Source: Thalassobaculum_A sp040219215
GTDB taxonomy: Bacteria > Pseudomonadota > Alphaproteobacteria > Thalassobaculales > Thalassobaculaceae
DNA length: 64,000 nucleotides
Reading direction: 5' to 3'
NCBI RefSeq assembly: GCF_040219215.1
Contig: NZ_JAVJSX010000031.1
Span: 129,221-193,220, forward strand
Shown: positions 35,731 through 45,900 of the stretch, piece after piece
Position numbering within the stretch: position 1 is the first letter of the stretch
Layout: every line of letters begins with the position of its first letter
Notes under the pieces: generated by a model
What the model was told of the DNA's origin: nothing
Database searches by the model: none
What the model saw: only the letters and a program-made list of their open reading frames with translations
Program-made: the position numbers and the translations under genes

Positions 35731-37398
35731 ATGACCGACAGTGCAGCCAAGTCCGACGTTCGCCCGTTGGATCACGCCGACACGCTCGATGTCGCCATCG
35801 TCGGCGGCGGGCTGGCCGGACTCTATGCCATTCATCGGATGCGCGGCCTCGGCCTGACGGCTCGGGCCTACGAGGCCGGCAGCGGGGTCGGGGGAACGTG
35901 GTTCTGGAACCGCTATCCGGGCGCCCGGTGCGATATCGAGAGCCTGGAATACTCCTATGCCTTCTCCGAGGAACTGGATCAGGAGTGGAAGTGGCCGGAG
36001 CGCTATGCCACGCAGCCGCAGATCCTGGCCTACATCAACCACGTCGCGGAGCGCTTCGACCTGTTGCGCGATGTGCAGCTGAACACGCGGATCGTCGCTG
36101 CCGAGTTCGACAGGGCGACGGACCGGTGGACCTTGCGCACCGACAAGGGTGCCACCGTTTCGGCCCGGTTCTGCATCATGGCGACCGGCAACCTGTCCAC
36201 TCCGAAGGTTCCGGACTTCAAGGGCTTGGAGACGTTCAAGGGCAACTGGTACCACAGCGGAATGTGGCCGGCCGAAGGGGTCGACTTCAGCGGCCAGCGG
36301 GTCGGAATCATCGGCACCGGGTCATCGGGGATCCAGATGATCCCGCTGATCGCCCGCCAAGCCAAGCATCTGCACGTGTTCCAGCGCACTCCCAACTTCA
36401 GCCTGCCGGCGCAGAACGGTCCGATGGAACCAAGCCGGGAGAATCCGCACAAGGCGAGCTATCCGGCGCGCCGCCAGGAAGCCCGAACATCCGGCTTCGG
36501 CGTGTCGGGATATCCGTCGCCGACGCATTCGGCCCTGGAGGTCCCGGCCGACGAGCGGCGACGCCGGTATGAGGAACTCTGGCAGCGCGGCGGCAGCATC
36601 GGCTTCCTGACCTGCTACAACGACTTTCTCGTCGACGAGAAGGCCAACGAGACGGCGGCCGAGTTCGTGCGCGAGAAGATCCGCAGCATCGTGCACGACC
36701 CGGCCGTGGCCGAATTGCTGGCGCCGACCGATCATCCGATCGGCACCAAGCGGCTGTGTCTCGATACCGGGTACTACGAGACCTACAACCGCGACAACGT
36801 CTCGCTGGTGGACGTGCGCCGTGCACCGATCCAGGAGATCACCGAGCGCGGCGTGCGAACTGCCGACAGGGAGTACGAACTGGATGCGATAGCGTTTGCG
36901 ACCGGCTTCGATGCCATGACCGGCGCGTTGCGGGAGATCGATCTTCGGGTGAAGGGCGAAGCCGCGCTGGCCGACCTCTGGGCGGCGGGGCCGCGGACCT
37001 ATCTCGGGCTATCGGTCGCCGGCTTCCCGAACATGTTCCTGGTCACCGGCCCGGGTAGTCCGGGCGTCAAGAGCCAGATGATCCTGTCGATCGAGCAGCA
37101 TGTCGATTGGATCACCGACCTCATTGCGTACGCGCGGGATCGCGCGATATCGCGGATCGAAGCGGAACCCGAGGCTCAGGACCGCTGGGTGGCACACGTC
37201 AACGAGGTCGCCGACAGCACGCTCTACCCGGTGGCCAACTCCTGGTACGTGGGCGCCAACATTCCCGGCAAGCCAAGGGTGTTCATGCCGTATGTCGGCG
37301 GCGTCGGTGTCTACCGGCGCAAATGCGACGAGGTGGCGGCGAACGGCTACCAGGGATTCACACTGTCGGGCAGCCAGGGGCTGAAACGAACCGGCTAG
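35731..37398 (+). CDS. flavin-containing monooxygenase, Baeyer-Villiger type
   Basis: A 555-residue class B flavoprotein monooxygenase. The FAD loop is VAIVGGGLAG (about 21-30), the Baeyer-Villiger fingerprint F-x-G-x3-H-x3-W appears as FKGNWYHSGMW near residues 168-178, and the NADPH loop is VGIIGTGSSG soon after. WFWNRYPGARCDIESLEYSYAF and the C-terminal GPGSP...MILSIEQHVDWI match cyclohexanone/cyclopentanone monooxygenase relatives. It would insert oxygen beside a ketone to give an ester or lactone. It is divergent from an esterase gene and followed by an SDR, a sensible catabolic order. The natural ketone is unknown. Confidence 0.9.
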   Translation: MTDSAAKSDVRPLDHADTLDVAIVGGGLAGLYAIHRMRGLGLTARAYEAGSGVGGTWFWNRYPGARCDIESLEYSYAFSEELDQEWKWPERYATQPQILAYINHVAERFDLLRDVQLNTRIVAAEFDRATDRWTLRTDKGATVSARFCIMATGNLSTPKVPDFKGLETFKGNWYHSGMWPAEGVDFSGQRVGIIGTGSSGIQMIPLIARQAKHLHVFQRTPNFSLPAQNGPMEPSRENPHKASYPARRQEARTSGFGVSGYPSPTHSALEVPADERRRRYEELWQRGGSIGFLTCYNDFLVDEKANETAAEFVREKIRSIVHDPAVAELLAPTDHPIGTKRLCLDTGYYETYNRDNVSLVDVRRAPIQEITERGVRTADREYELDAIAFATGFDAMTGALREIDLRVKGEAALADLWAAGPRTYLGLSVAGFPNMFLVTGPGSPGVKSQMILSIEQHVDWITDLIAYARDRAISRIEAEPEAQDRWVAHVNEVADSTLYPVANSWYVGANIPGKPRVFMPYVGGVGVYRRKCDEVAANGYQGFTLSGSQGLKRTG

Positions 37399-37454
37399 GC
37401 CGACCAGCGCGGCTTAGCCGGCTATTCCAAGCGCGATCATCGAAAGGAAGTCCT

Positions 37455-38222
37455 GTGGGCAAGCTCGACGACAAGGTGGCGATCATCACCGGTGCCGCTG
37501 GCGGGATCGGGGCGGCTGCGGCGCGAATGTTCGCAGCCGAGGGTGCGAAGGTGATGCTGGTTGACCTGGATAGCGACCGATTGTCCGCGCTGGTACGGTC
37601 GATCGGAGAGGACAAGGCCGATCATGCCGTGGTCAACGTCGCCGACGCCGACGAGGTCAAAGGCTGCATCGCCCGGACGGTCGAGCGCTTCGGGGGGGTC
37701 GATGTAGCGTTGTTGAACGCCGGGATCGAGGGCAAGGTCGCGCGTATCCAGGACCAGGGCGACGATGATTTCGACAAGGTAATCGCTGTGAACGTCCGCG
37801 GAGTCTGGCTGGGACTGAAATACACCATGCCGGAGATGGCCAAGCGTGGCGGCGGCTCGATCGTGATCACCGCGTCGACCGCCGGGATCCGGGCGGTCCC
37901 GGGCATCTCGCCCTACATCTGCAGCAAGCACGCGGTGATCGGGCTGATGCGCTCGGGCGCGATGGAAGGGGCACCGTCGAAGATCCGGGTCAACACGGTG
38001 AATCCATCGCCGATCGAGACGGCGATGATCCATCGGCTCGAGGACTCCTACAATCCGGACCGGGGCAACCGCCAGCCGATGGCGGAGTCCACGCCGTTGC
38101 GCCGATACGGCCAGCCCGAGGAGGTCGCACGGATGATGCTGTTCCTGGCTTCCGACGACGGATCGTTCTGTACTGGCGGGGTCTACATGGTCGACGGTGG
38201 TGTATCGGCCGGGCGCAGTTGA
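37455..38222 (+). CDS. short-chain dehydrogenase/reductase
   Basis: A 255-residue classical SDR. The NAD(P) loop TGAAGGIGA is at about 11-19, the NAG-like motif is LLNAGIEG, the catalytic Ser is in VITASTAG, and Tyr-x3-Lys is in SPYICSKHA. ASDDGSFCTGGVYMVDGG closes it. The start GTG 37455 has AAAGGAAG four bases upstream; the long open frame before it is a shadow of the monooxygenase. Asp after the second strand (MLVDLDSD) favours NAD. It follows the monooxygenase by 56 bases and may oxidise an alcohol released by the esterase. Confidence 0.9.
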   Translation: MGKLDDKVAIITGAAGGIGAAAARMFAAEGAKVMLVDLDSDRLSALVRSIGEDKADHAVVNVADADEVKGCIARTVERFGGVDVALLNAGIEGKVARIQDQGDDDFDKVIAVNVRGVWLGLKYTMPEMAKRGGGSIVITASTAGIRAVPGISPYICSKHAVIGLMRSGAMEGAPSKIRVNTVNPSPIETAMIHRLEDSYNPDRGNRQPMAESTPLRRYGQPEEVARMMLFLASDDGSFCTGGVYMVDGGVSAGRS

Positions 38223-38257
38223 TCAGCGGTTCAACGACTTGCCGGCAGCATTAGTCC

Positions 38258-38275
38258 ATGCATTAATGTATGCAT
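38258..38275. repeat. ATGCAT-6-ATGCAT repeat upstream of the dehydrogenase gene
   Basis: Two ATGCAT hexamers (38258-38263 and 38270-38275) flank TAATGT, in the 92-base gap before the dehydrogenase gene. Each hexamer is itself palindromic, so the whole forms a near-symmetric A/T-rich site in GC-rich DNA. It may be an operator or part of a promoter; this is inference. Confidence 0.35.
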
Positions 38276-38314
38276 TGTTGATTCTGTCCTCACATCACCC
38301 GCGGAACATCCCAC

Positions 38315-39430
38315 ATGCCCGAACGCCATCCTTCGGTAGGCCGTAACGGCTACCGCATCGCTGTTGTCCCTGGAGACGGTATCGGTCCTGAAGTAAGTGC
38401 TGCAGCGGTGCAGGTGCTTGAACAGGCGCTTGGAGCCTCGTTCCCGATCGAGTTCCAGGACTACGACGCCGGCGCCGAGTGCTTTCGACGGACGGGCACG
38501 GCGTTCCCCGAAGCGACCGAGATCGCTTGCCGGGAGGCTCACGCGGTACTCCACGGGGCGGCGGGGCTTCCCGACGTGCTGTTCCCGGACGGAACCGAAG
38601 CCGGCCAGGACTTCTCCATGAAGATCCGGGCGAGGCTGGATCTGTACGCCAACGTTCGCCCGATCCGACTTATGGAGGGCGCGCCGCGCCGCCTTGTCGG
38701 CAAAGGCCCGGACGATATCCGCTTCACCATCGTTCGTGAGAACACCGAGGGCCTGTACGCCGCGCGCGGCGGCGGTAACGTCATCCGCGGCCAGATCGCG
38801 ACCGACACGCTGGTAATGACCCGCGAGGGCGTGGAGCGCATCGTGCGCTACGCGGCGGAACTGGCGCAGGACGGCCAGGGCGCGCCCGCCGACGGGGTCA
38901 AGCGCGTGACCATCGTCGACAAGGCGAACGTGCTGCGCAGCTACGCCTTCTTCCGTGAGATTGCCGACGGTGTTCTGGCCGAATACCCCGATGTCGAGGT
39001 CGAGCATGTGATCGTCGACGCGATGACCGTCCACATGCTCGAGCGACCCGAGCACTTTGATGTCATTGTCTGCGAGAACCTGTTCGGCGACATCCTGTCC
39101 GATCTCGGGGCCGCGATCATGGGCGGGATGGGACTGGCACCGTCCGGCGAGATCGGTCGGGACCACGGATACTTCCAGGGGTCTCACGGCTCGGCTCCGA
39201 CCATTGCCGGGAAGGGGCTCGCCAATCCGATCGCCTGCATCCTGTCGGGCGCGATGATGCTGGACTGGCTGGGCAAACGCCATTCAGATCCGGCGTTGTC
39301 TCAGGCGGCGGCGCGCATCCGTGAGGCAACGGGCACGGTGCTGAAGGACGGCCGCGCGGTGACGCCGGACATCGGGGGAGGCGGTTCGACCGAGTCCTGC
39401 ACGGCTGAGATCTGCTCGGTGCTTGGATGA
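38315..39430 (+). CDS. isocitrate/isopropylmalate dehydrogenase family protein
   Basis: A 371-residue beta-decarboxylating dehydrogenase. Motifs are IAVVPGDGIGPEV, the substrate-binding arginines in ARLDLYANVRPIRLM, RENTEGLYAARGG, the Lys in VDKANVL, and the metal/NAD region CENLFGDILSDLGAAIMGGMG and GSHGSAPTIAGKG. Relatives include isopropylmalate, tartrate/malate and homoisocitrate dehydrogenases. There is no leuC/leuD nearby and it lies at the end of a catabolic island, so a hydroxy-diacid substrate such as tartrate or D-malate is likely. Exact substrate not predictable. Confidence 0.87.
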   Translation: MPERHPSVGRNGYRIAVVPGDGIGPEVSAAAVQVLEQALGASFPIEFQDYDAGAECFRRTGTAFPEATEIACREAHAVLHGAAGLPDVLFPDGTEAGQDFSMKIRARLDLYANVRPIRLMEGAPRRLVGKGPDDIRFTIVRENTEGLYAARGGGNVIRGQIATDTLVMTREGVERIVRYAAELAQDGQGAPADGVKRVTIVDKANVLRSYAFFREIADGVLAEYPDVEVEHVIVDAMTVHMLERPEHFDVIVCENLFGDILSDLGAAIMGGMGLAPSGEIGRDHGYFQGSHGSAPTIAGKGLANPIACILSGAMMLDWLGKRHSDPALSQAAARIREATGTVLKDGRAVTPDIGGGGSTESCTAEICSVLG

Positions 39431-39495
39431 AGCTGGATCGAACGGCGTTCCGGCCAACGATGTTCTGACAGCACGGCCGCACCGGGCGGTTCACC

Positions 39496-41397
39496 CTACG
39501 GTTCGGTGGGCCAGTGTGGCTCCCGGATCGGTGGTGGCACGATCGGGAACCGTTCGACAAGTATGGCGGCAAGCCGGTCGAACTCGGCGCGCTCGGCATC
39601 CGAGTTGAGTAAGTGCCGGCGTTCGTTCAGAAGATCGGTCAGATGGGTCGCAACGACGCGAACACCATCCGGATCGACCTCATGCAGCATCTCCAGAAGA
39701 TGGGAGATCGGCTCGATTGGCAGCGGGGTTGACTGCTGGATCAACGTGGACAGCCGGGCCAGGATTGCGCGGGTGACCACCAGGGTCGCCGCGCTGTGAT
39801 GGCTTGCCGTGTGCCCGGTCTCCCGCAGGGCGATGACGGCGCCGGTCGCGCGCTCGAGCGCAGCGTTGTCGCCGTCGTTGAGGGCCTCGGGCTGCAGCCG
39901 GTCCGACAGCCGCTGCACGAGGATGTCGCGCGGCGCGTCCCACCCGGTCGTTTCGCTCAGCCTGGTTGCGACCGAGAGGCTGTCGAGCGGCCGTTCGGGC
40001 AGCGGCCTCAGGCCCAGCAGATCAATGGTCAGTTCGGTGGCGCGACGCCCGGTCTCCCAGTGGTGGCTGGCTTCGTCGTGGTGGTGATGCGTCCAGGCAG
40101 CGACTGCAATCAAGGCCGCCAGGGTGATGGTACCGAGCGCGACCGTGATCGTCGGAAACGGCGTCCGCAGGCCCGCCACGAACGTGCGCATCTTCAGTGG
40201 ACGGCGACCGCGACGCAGCGCCAGCCCTCGGCGGAGCGTTCGCCAGGCGTGTGCAGGTACGTTGGGTGGCCGCGTCGGTTGCAGATCCAGATGCCGTGCC
40301 CGGTCGGCAGTGTATCGGTCGTACGGATGCCGGCCGGCAATCAACTCGTAGCCGATCACCGCCAGGGAGAAGATATCGTCTCGGGGTTCCGCGGAAGCGC
40401 CCAGCAGCATCTCCGCGCTGGCGTACGCCGGTGTAAGGGCTCCGCCGCCAACGTCGCGATCACGTTCCTGATCGAGCTTGGCTTCGCCGTGGACGACTTG
40501 CGCCGCGCCCAGGTCGAGGATCCGAGGGTCTCCATTTTCGAGCAGGAAGATGTTTCCAGGCTTCAGGTCGGCGTGCACGAGGCCTTTGGCATGGGCATGG
40601 GCGATGGCGGAGCCAATTCGCGTCAGGATCCGGCGCGCGACCGGCCAAGGTGCGCCGGTCGCAAACTCCTGCCGCATCACCGTGCTCAGGCTTCGCCCTT
40701 CCAGGAACTCGAGTGCGAGGAACGGCTGGGCGTCTATCCAGCCCTGTGCCAGGACTTTCACGAAACCGCGATGGTTCAGGGACCAGGCGTTATCCGCTTC
40801 GCGGGCGAATGTCTCCACCATATCCTGGTCATCGGTCAGCGATGATCGCAGAACCTTCAAGGCGACGACCTGACCGTTGCGATTATCGATCGCCCGGTAG
40901 ACCGTCGACATTCCCCCAACCGCGATCGGTTCCTCGATAACATAGCGGTTCGCGCACAGCGTTCTCTTGGGCAGCTCGACATCCGGGCTGGTCCCGGCCT
41001 TGTCCTCGTCCTCGCCTTTGCCTCCCGATGAGTTGCCAGGGTCATCGTCTGCGGCAGAATCGGCCGGAGGTTCATTGTCGGTTCCGCGCAGGACGGTCTC
41101 ATCGACCTGATCCTGGTCGGGAGGAATGTCGAGCCATGCCGGGCTCACCGTATGCTGAGTGGACGTGCGCGCCACATGGATCGCGAAGGCTCTGAGCGAG
41201 GTCAGGGCGGCACGCGATATCGAACCGTCACCGGTCAGGCCCAGCAGTACCTCGTCAAACAACGCCCGGGCGCCCGGGCCGTAAGTCAGAAGCGAGGCGA
41301 GTTCGCGGCGTGCGGAGCTGTCGTCGGGCGCCGCTGCGAAGAATCGGACGGCTGACCCCATTCGCTCGCGGAACGCCTCGCGCATGGCATCGGTCAT
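39496..41397 (-). CDS. ppkA: T6SS-associated Ser/Thr protein kinase (PpkA-like)
   Basis: A 633-residue Hanks-type kinase with one transmembrane helix. Residues 1-145 are a helical and then acidic region. The kinase domain spans about 151-390: VGGMSTVYRA glycine loop, VALK with Lys181, HADLKPGN with catalytic Asp277 (HAD replaces HRD), DLG with metal Asp295, and TPAYASAEM. A helix lies at about 415-436, followed by a periplasmic-like part of 195 residues. PpkA kinases phosphorylate the FHA protein and switch on T6SS in Pseudomonas aeruginosa. The start overlaps the phosphatase gene (ATGA). It is the last gene of the minus-strand T6SS operon. Confidence 0.88.
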   Translation of the reverse strand: MTDAMREAFRERMGSAVRFFAAAPDDSSARRELASLLTYGPGARALFDEVLLGLTGDGSISRAALTSLRAFAIHVARTSTQHTVSPAWLDIPPDQDQVDETVLRGTDNEPPADSAADDDPGNSSGGKGEDEDKAGTSPDVELPKRTLCANRYVIEEPIAVGGMSTVYRAIDNRNGQVVALKVLRSSLTDDQDMVETFAREADNAWSLNHRGFVKVLAQGWIDAQPFLALEFLEGRSLSTVMRQEFATGAPWPVARRILTRIGSAIAHAHAKGLVHADLKPGNIFLLENGDPRILDLGAAQVVHGEAKLDQERDRDVGGGALTPAYASAEMLLGASAEPRDDIFSLAVIGYELIAGRHPYDRYTADRARHLDLQPTRPPNVPAHAWRTLRRGLALRRGRRPLKMRTFVAGLRTPFPTITVALGTITLAALIAVAAWTHHHHDEASHHWETGRRATELTIDLLGLRPLPERPLDSLSVATRLSETTGWDAPRDILVQRLSDRLQPEALNDGDNAALERATGAVIALRETGHTASHHSAATLVVTRAILARLSTLIQQSTPLPIEPISHLLEMLHEVDPDGVRVVATHLTDLLNERRHLLNSDAERAEFDRLAAILVERFPIVPPPIREPHWPTEP

Positions 41398-42143
41398 GAC
41401 GCAGGCGCTCCGTCGGAGAGATTGACGGCAAGCGCCGTGACATCGTCCGTCGCTCCGCGTGCCTGGGCGAGATCGACGGCCCGCCGGACTGTCTGCTCAG
41501 GGTTGTCATCCACGAGACCGGCCAACTCATCCACAGCCACGTGACGGCTGATGCCGTCGGTGCACAGCATGAATCGGTCGCCCGCGTGTGCTTCGATCGC
41601 CAGACGGTCGATTTCAGCGACGTCGGAGACGCCTACGGCTCGGCTGATCATGTGAGAAGCCCGATGCGCTTTGGCCGCCGCACGATCGATCTCGCCCCGA
41701 TCCAGCATCTCCTGCACAGGGGTGTGATCCCGAGTCAGCAGGAATGCCTCGCCGTTGCGGACCAGGTAGATCCGGCTGTCGCCACACCAGACGCACATGA
41801 CGTACCCGCTGTGAACCAACAGCACTGCGGCCGTGGTGCCGATCACGATGCTCGGCTGCGCCGTCGCTCCGCGGGTGAAGAGTTCGGTGTTGGCGACGGC
41901 GATGGCGTCGTCTACGGCACGGGCAAGGTTGATCAGTGAGTTCTGCGCGGTGATGCGGCCAAGTTCGCGGCAGAGGGTACGGCTGGCGATGTGCCCGTCC
42001 GCGTGACCGCCCATGCCGTCGGCGACGGCCCACAGACCGAGGTCTGGACGATCGAGGCATGAATCCTGGTTCTCCCGGTGGCGCTGCCCGCAATGGGACA
42101 AGGCGGCCGATTGCCACGAGTAGGATGGGCTCAGCCCTGCCAT
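41394..42143 (-). CDS. pppA: T6SS-associated PP2C-type phosphatase (PppA-like)
   Basis: A 249-residue PPM/PP2C Ser/Thr phosphatase. The metal-binding motifs are in place: HRENQDSC, WAVADGMGGHADG, MCVWCGDSRIYLVRNGE, LCTDGISRHV and GATDDVTALAV. It is the expected antagonist of the kinase, removing phosphate from the FHA protein and turning secretion off. It overlaps tagF by 13 bases and the kinase gene by four, so the three are translationally coupled. Confidence 0.93.
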   Translation of the reverse strand: MAGLSPSYSWQSAALSHCGQRHRENQDSCLDRPDLGLWAVADGMGGHADGHIASRTLCRELGRITAQNSLINLARAVDDAIAVANTELFTRGATAQPSIVIGTTAAVLLVHSGYVMCVWCGDSRIYLVRNGEAFLLTRDHTPVQEMLDRGEIDRAAAKAHRASHMISRAVGVSDVAEIDRLAIEAHAGDRFMLCTDGISRHVAVDELAGLVDDNPEQTVRRAVDLAQARGATDDVTALAVNLSDGAPAS

Positions 42144-42844
42144 CCCCAGTCCTTCCAGGAGCCTACCAGCATTCCTCGGGCGGCCTCCGGCGGAGGCAGT
42201 CCGGCGAACAGGATCGTGCTCGCCGGGCGGTCATCGTAGCTTGGATGCCACCAGATCGAGTAGCCGTCCACCGCATCGGCCAAAAGTGGAAGGGCAAGGG
42301 AGGTCGCAAGGCCGGAACTGCCGATCTGGTCGGACGGCGCCGTTTCCATCCGAACACCAAATCCGACCTTTGGATCCGGGTGCCAGCGCTGGCGGGCAGG
42401 GAGACTGTCGTCGACCACCGGCGACGGTTTCGGCAGGCTCTCGACATGGGTGACGAACGCTTCAGGGGCGAGGCTTCGTCCAATCGCCGCCAGGACCAGT
42501 GCCTCCGCCCGCTCAAAGCCCTCAGCCCAGGTCGTTGCCATGTCGATGGCGGTCAGGCCGTCCGGAATCTCGACCAGCACGGTCATTGGAAAGCTGCGAC
42601 CGATGCGATCGACGCTTGGCACCATGACACCGGCTCGGCTGATCTCGCCCATTGCCGGAGCCGCGATCGCGAATCTCCAGACCGGTCCTGAGAGGTAGTG
42701 GTCGATCCAGTCGTCGTCGCCGTCACGGGCGCAGGCCGTCATGGCGGACCGCAGCCAACCGTCCCACGCTTCGACGAAGGTCCCGGGCAGGTTCCGGGAC
42801 AGGAAGTCGCCCAGCGCGGGGATCTTGCCGTAACAGCCTGGCAT
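42131..42844 (-). CDS. tagF: T6SS-associated protein TagF
   Basis: A 237-residue protein of the TagF family (BMA_A0400-type). The N-terminus CYGKIPALGDFLSRNLPGTFVEAWDGWL and VWRFAIAAPAMG are diagnostic, as are MVPSVDRIGRSFPMTVL and the C-terminal SIWWHPSYDD. TagF represses T6SS assembly post-translationally in P. aeruginosa, probably through the FHA protein. Here it lies between tssM and pppA, inside the regulatory end of the operon. It is a stand-alone TagF and not a PppA fusion. Confidence 0.92.
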   Translation of the reverse strand: MPGCYGKIPALGDFLSRNLPGTFVEAWDGWLRSAMTACARDGDDDWIDHYLSGPVWRFAIAAPAMGEISRAGVMVPSVDRIGRSFPMTVLVEIPDGLTAIDMATTWAEGFERAEALVLAAIGRSLAPEAFVTHVESLPKPSPVVDDSLPARQRWHPDPKVGFGVRMETAPSDQIGSSGLATSLALPLLADAVDGYSIWWHPSYDDRPASTILFAGLPPPEAARGMLVGSWKDWGWQG

Positions 42845-42943
42845 CTGCCTCTCTCAATCAGCCATGTGATCAGCGGCCGGCACACGTTTTGATGCCGATC
42901 GCGATGGCGTGCAGGCGAAACGAACCCGGCGATCGTCCTGGCG

Positions 42944-45900
42944 TCAAAGGCCGGGCTGACAGCGGAACTGGGTTAATTCGGGTAGCTCGAACGGGTTGTT
43001 GATGCTGTCGGCACCCAACTCGAACGTCGCCTTCATGTCGCGGATCGCGATGGGAAGCACGAACTTGTCGGCAAGTCCGGTCTTTTTCAGCTGCAGTTGA
43101 TCAAACAGCCGGAACCAGGCCCAAGGCCCGGTGGTCTGGGTGCTGGTCGAGCTTCCGTTGGTGTCGGTCATCGTAACCGTGATCTGCTGGCTCGCGCTCG
43201 GGTCAGGCCATGTGAGATTGAACGTTCGCGGCGGCTCATGACGGTACGTGATGATCTGCGATCCGGTGTCGATGGCGATCCGGGCGGCTTGGGCGTCGAG
43301 GTAGGTCGGCTTCAACGTAAAGCTGACAGAGGGCGCCGGCGTGCCGCTGCGGAAGAACGTCGAGCGCACCACCGATGCGTTCTGCAGCGAGTCGAGGAAC
43401 GGCGCAGAAAGGTTCAGCCCATCGCCCTGCACCAGCAGGTTTTTCCAGGGCCGGTTTGTCGTGTCGATGAAGTCGGCGAGGTAGGTGGTCTGGAACGTCT
43501 CAAGCGTTCCACCCGGTCCGAAGAACGTACCGAAATCCTTTATCGTGGTCTCATCCTGACCGTCGCGGTAGACCGGATAACGGCTGAGAATAGCCCGCGT
43601 GCATTCGCCGACCACGTCGCGTCGCCACTGATCGTTCAGGTAGCCGCGTGCCTCCGACAGCATCGCGCCCCACAGCCGTGGCGGCAGTTCGGCCAGGATA
43701 CGTCGCAGCGGCGCCGGCTGGGATATTGCCGTCGTGGACAACTGTGACAGCGCGTCGCGCTGGTCCTTGGCCTTCAGGCGCTGCCGGACCGCATCGAACG
43801 ACGCCTTGCCGACATCCGAGGCGGTATCGATGGCGTTGATCTGCCCGTAGGCGGCGATGATCTGCTGTTGAATGTCGTTGATGCCGGGACGTTGGTTGTT
43901 GGTGCCGCGTGCCAGCGCCTGGATATCGGAGAACGCCTTGTTGATCGGCGTGCCGGGCCAGCTCTTTGGCGATCCGACTTGGGTGGCGGCCCCTGCGACC
44001 CGAGCCGCAACCGATTCCGCTGCCGAAACCGCAGCCGCTGCCTTTGCACCACCGGGGACGCCTTGAGGAATCTGAGAGCCGGCACCGTTGCCAAGCGATC
44101 CGGCCTGAAAACTCAGGTCGGTGTTGTCCGCGACAACATTCAGAAGCCGATTGATTGGCGACTGGGTGCCCGAGAGAATGGCAAGGACGGAGTTGGCATC
44201 GCCGATGTCGCGCAGGTCGCGCAACTCGATGTCGTCAAGGAACCGGCGCCAGGTGGAGATATAGTTGTCGGTGTAGCGCTTGGTGGCGGCATCCAGCAGC
44301 GATGACAGGTCCTGTTCGTTGGCTGCTTTGGCCTCCGGTCCGACGATCCAGTCGTCGCTGGCCTGGCTGCGGCCCAAGGTCGGTAGCCTGCGCAGGAAGA
44401 TGTTGTAGAAGCCGTCCGACGTATAAAGGTACGGAATGACCGGTGCGGTACGGGATGGTGACCGGCGAACCAGCATCTGCAGGCCATCAAGCCCGACGAT
44501 ATCGCTCAGGTCTTTGCTGGCGAAGCGGTTGCCTTCGGCTTCCAGCGCCGTGTAGATCTGGTCGATCGGCGGGACGCTGATCAGGGCACGGCGCGCCGCG
44601 GTGATAACCTCCTGCTTTAACGGCTGCTCGCCCGGCCAGGTGTCCAACAGCGACTGGGCGTGCCGATCCACCGCTTCCCTCAGATCGGGGCGCAGTGGGA
44701 AGCGTTGCTCCAACTCCAGGGTTAGCCAACGCTCCATGGCGGCGCGATCAAACTTCTCGGGGCTTCCGAAACCCAAGTAGAGCGACAGCAATTCGGTGAT
44801 TTCCTCTGCGTCGCCACGCTTGGTGGCGCGTTGCAGAGCGCCTTCCAGAAGGCTCCTCATCGGCGGCAGCATGAGTTGGTGCAGCAGGCGGGTATACGCG
44901 TCGATCAACGGTCGGCGCAGCCTCGCATCGAAGTGGAGATCGATCCACTCAAGCCTCTCCTCGATCGCGCCGCGGCGAACAAAGTCGACCATCTGCCCCA
45001 GGGTGTTGAGCGGAACCAGAGCGGCTTCCACACTCGGGTTGGCGTTGAACGCGGCGATACCCTTATCGATCGCATCGAAGTTGGCGGTGTACTGCTCGAC
45101 CTCGGCCTTCGCTTCGACATGCCCGCGATACCACAACGTGCCGAGGCCGAGGACAGCGAGAGCGCATGCCGCATAGACGCTGAGGTAGGTCAGGAAAATG
45201 CGCCGCTCGATCGTCCGGTTACGCCCGACCAGACCACGCTCACTGATAATGACCTCGGTCAGCAGGCGCTTGATGAAGAACGTTTTGGCCGGACCATGGT
45301 GTGGTGACGACTGTCCGGGATCGAATCCGAAGGCGCGTGCGTAGGCGGCCTTCATGCGATCGATCGGTGTCCCTTCCTGAGTGCCGCTGGTGAAGTACAT
45401 CCCCCGGAACAGCGGCTGCATGGAGTAGCGGTTGGGTCGGAACACCTCCTCGACAAAGTTCTCCAGCAGGGGGCGAATACCCGCGACCTGCTCGGGGAAC
45501 GCGTAGATCTGGCGCCGCCGATCGTCGCTGCGCTCTTCGTTCAGACGTCGCGGAACGTGGCTGCTCAGCCGCTCCAGCAGACCATCGATCTGGTTGTGCA
45601 GCGTGGTGAGCGCAGCCGTGCTGGTGTTGGACTTGCCCATCGGCAAGGTTACGCCCCAAACCTGCTCGCGCCCCTCATCGTCGAGGTCCTCGAAGAATTC
45701 CGCAAACCCGGCGACCAGATCGGACTTCGTGAACAGGACATAGACTGGCATCCGTATGCCGAAGCCGCGCATGATTTCCTGCAGGCGCGCCTTCACCGCT
45801 TCGATGGTGCGTTTTCTCTCCTGTTCATCCTGAACCAGGATGTCGGCAAGGCTGATCGCTATGATCACGCCGTTGATCGGCTGGCGGGGCCGACTTTCCT

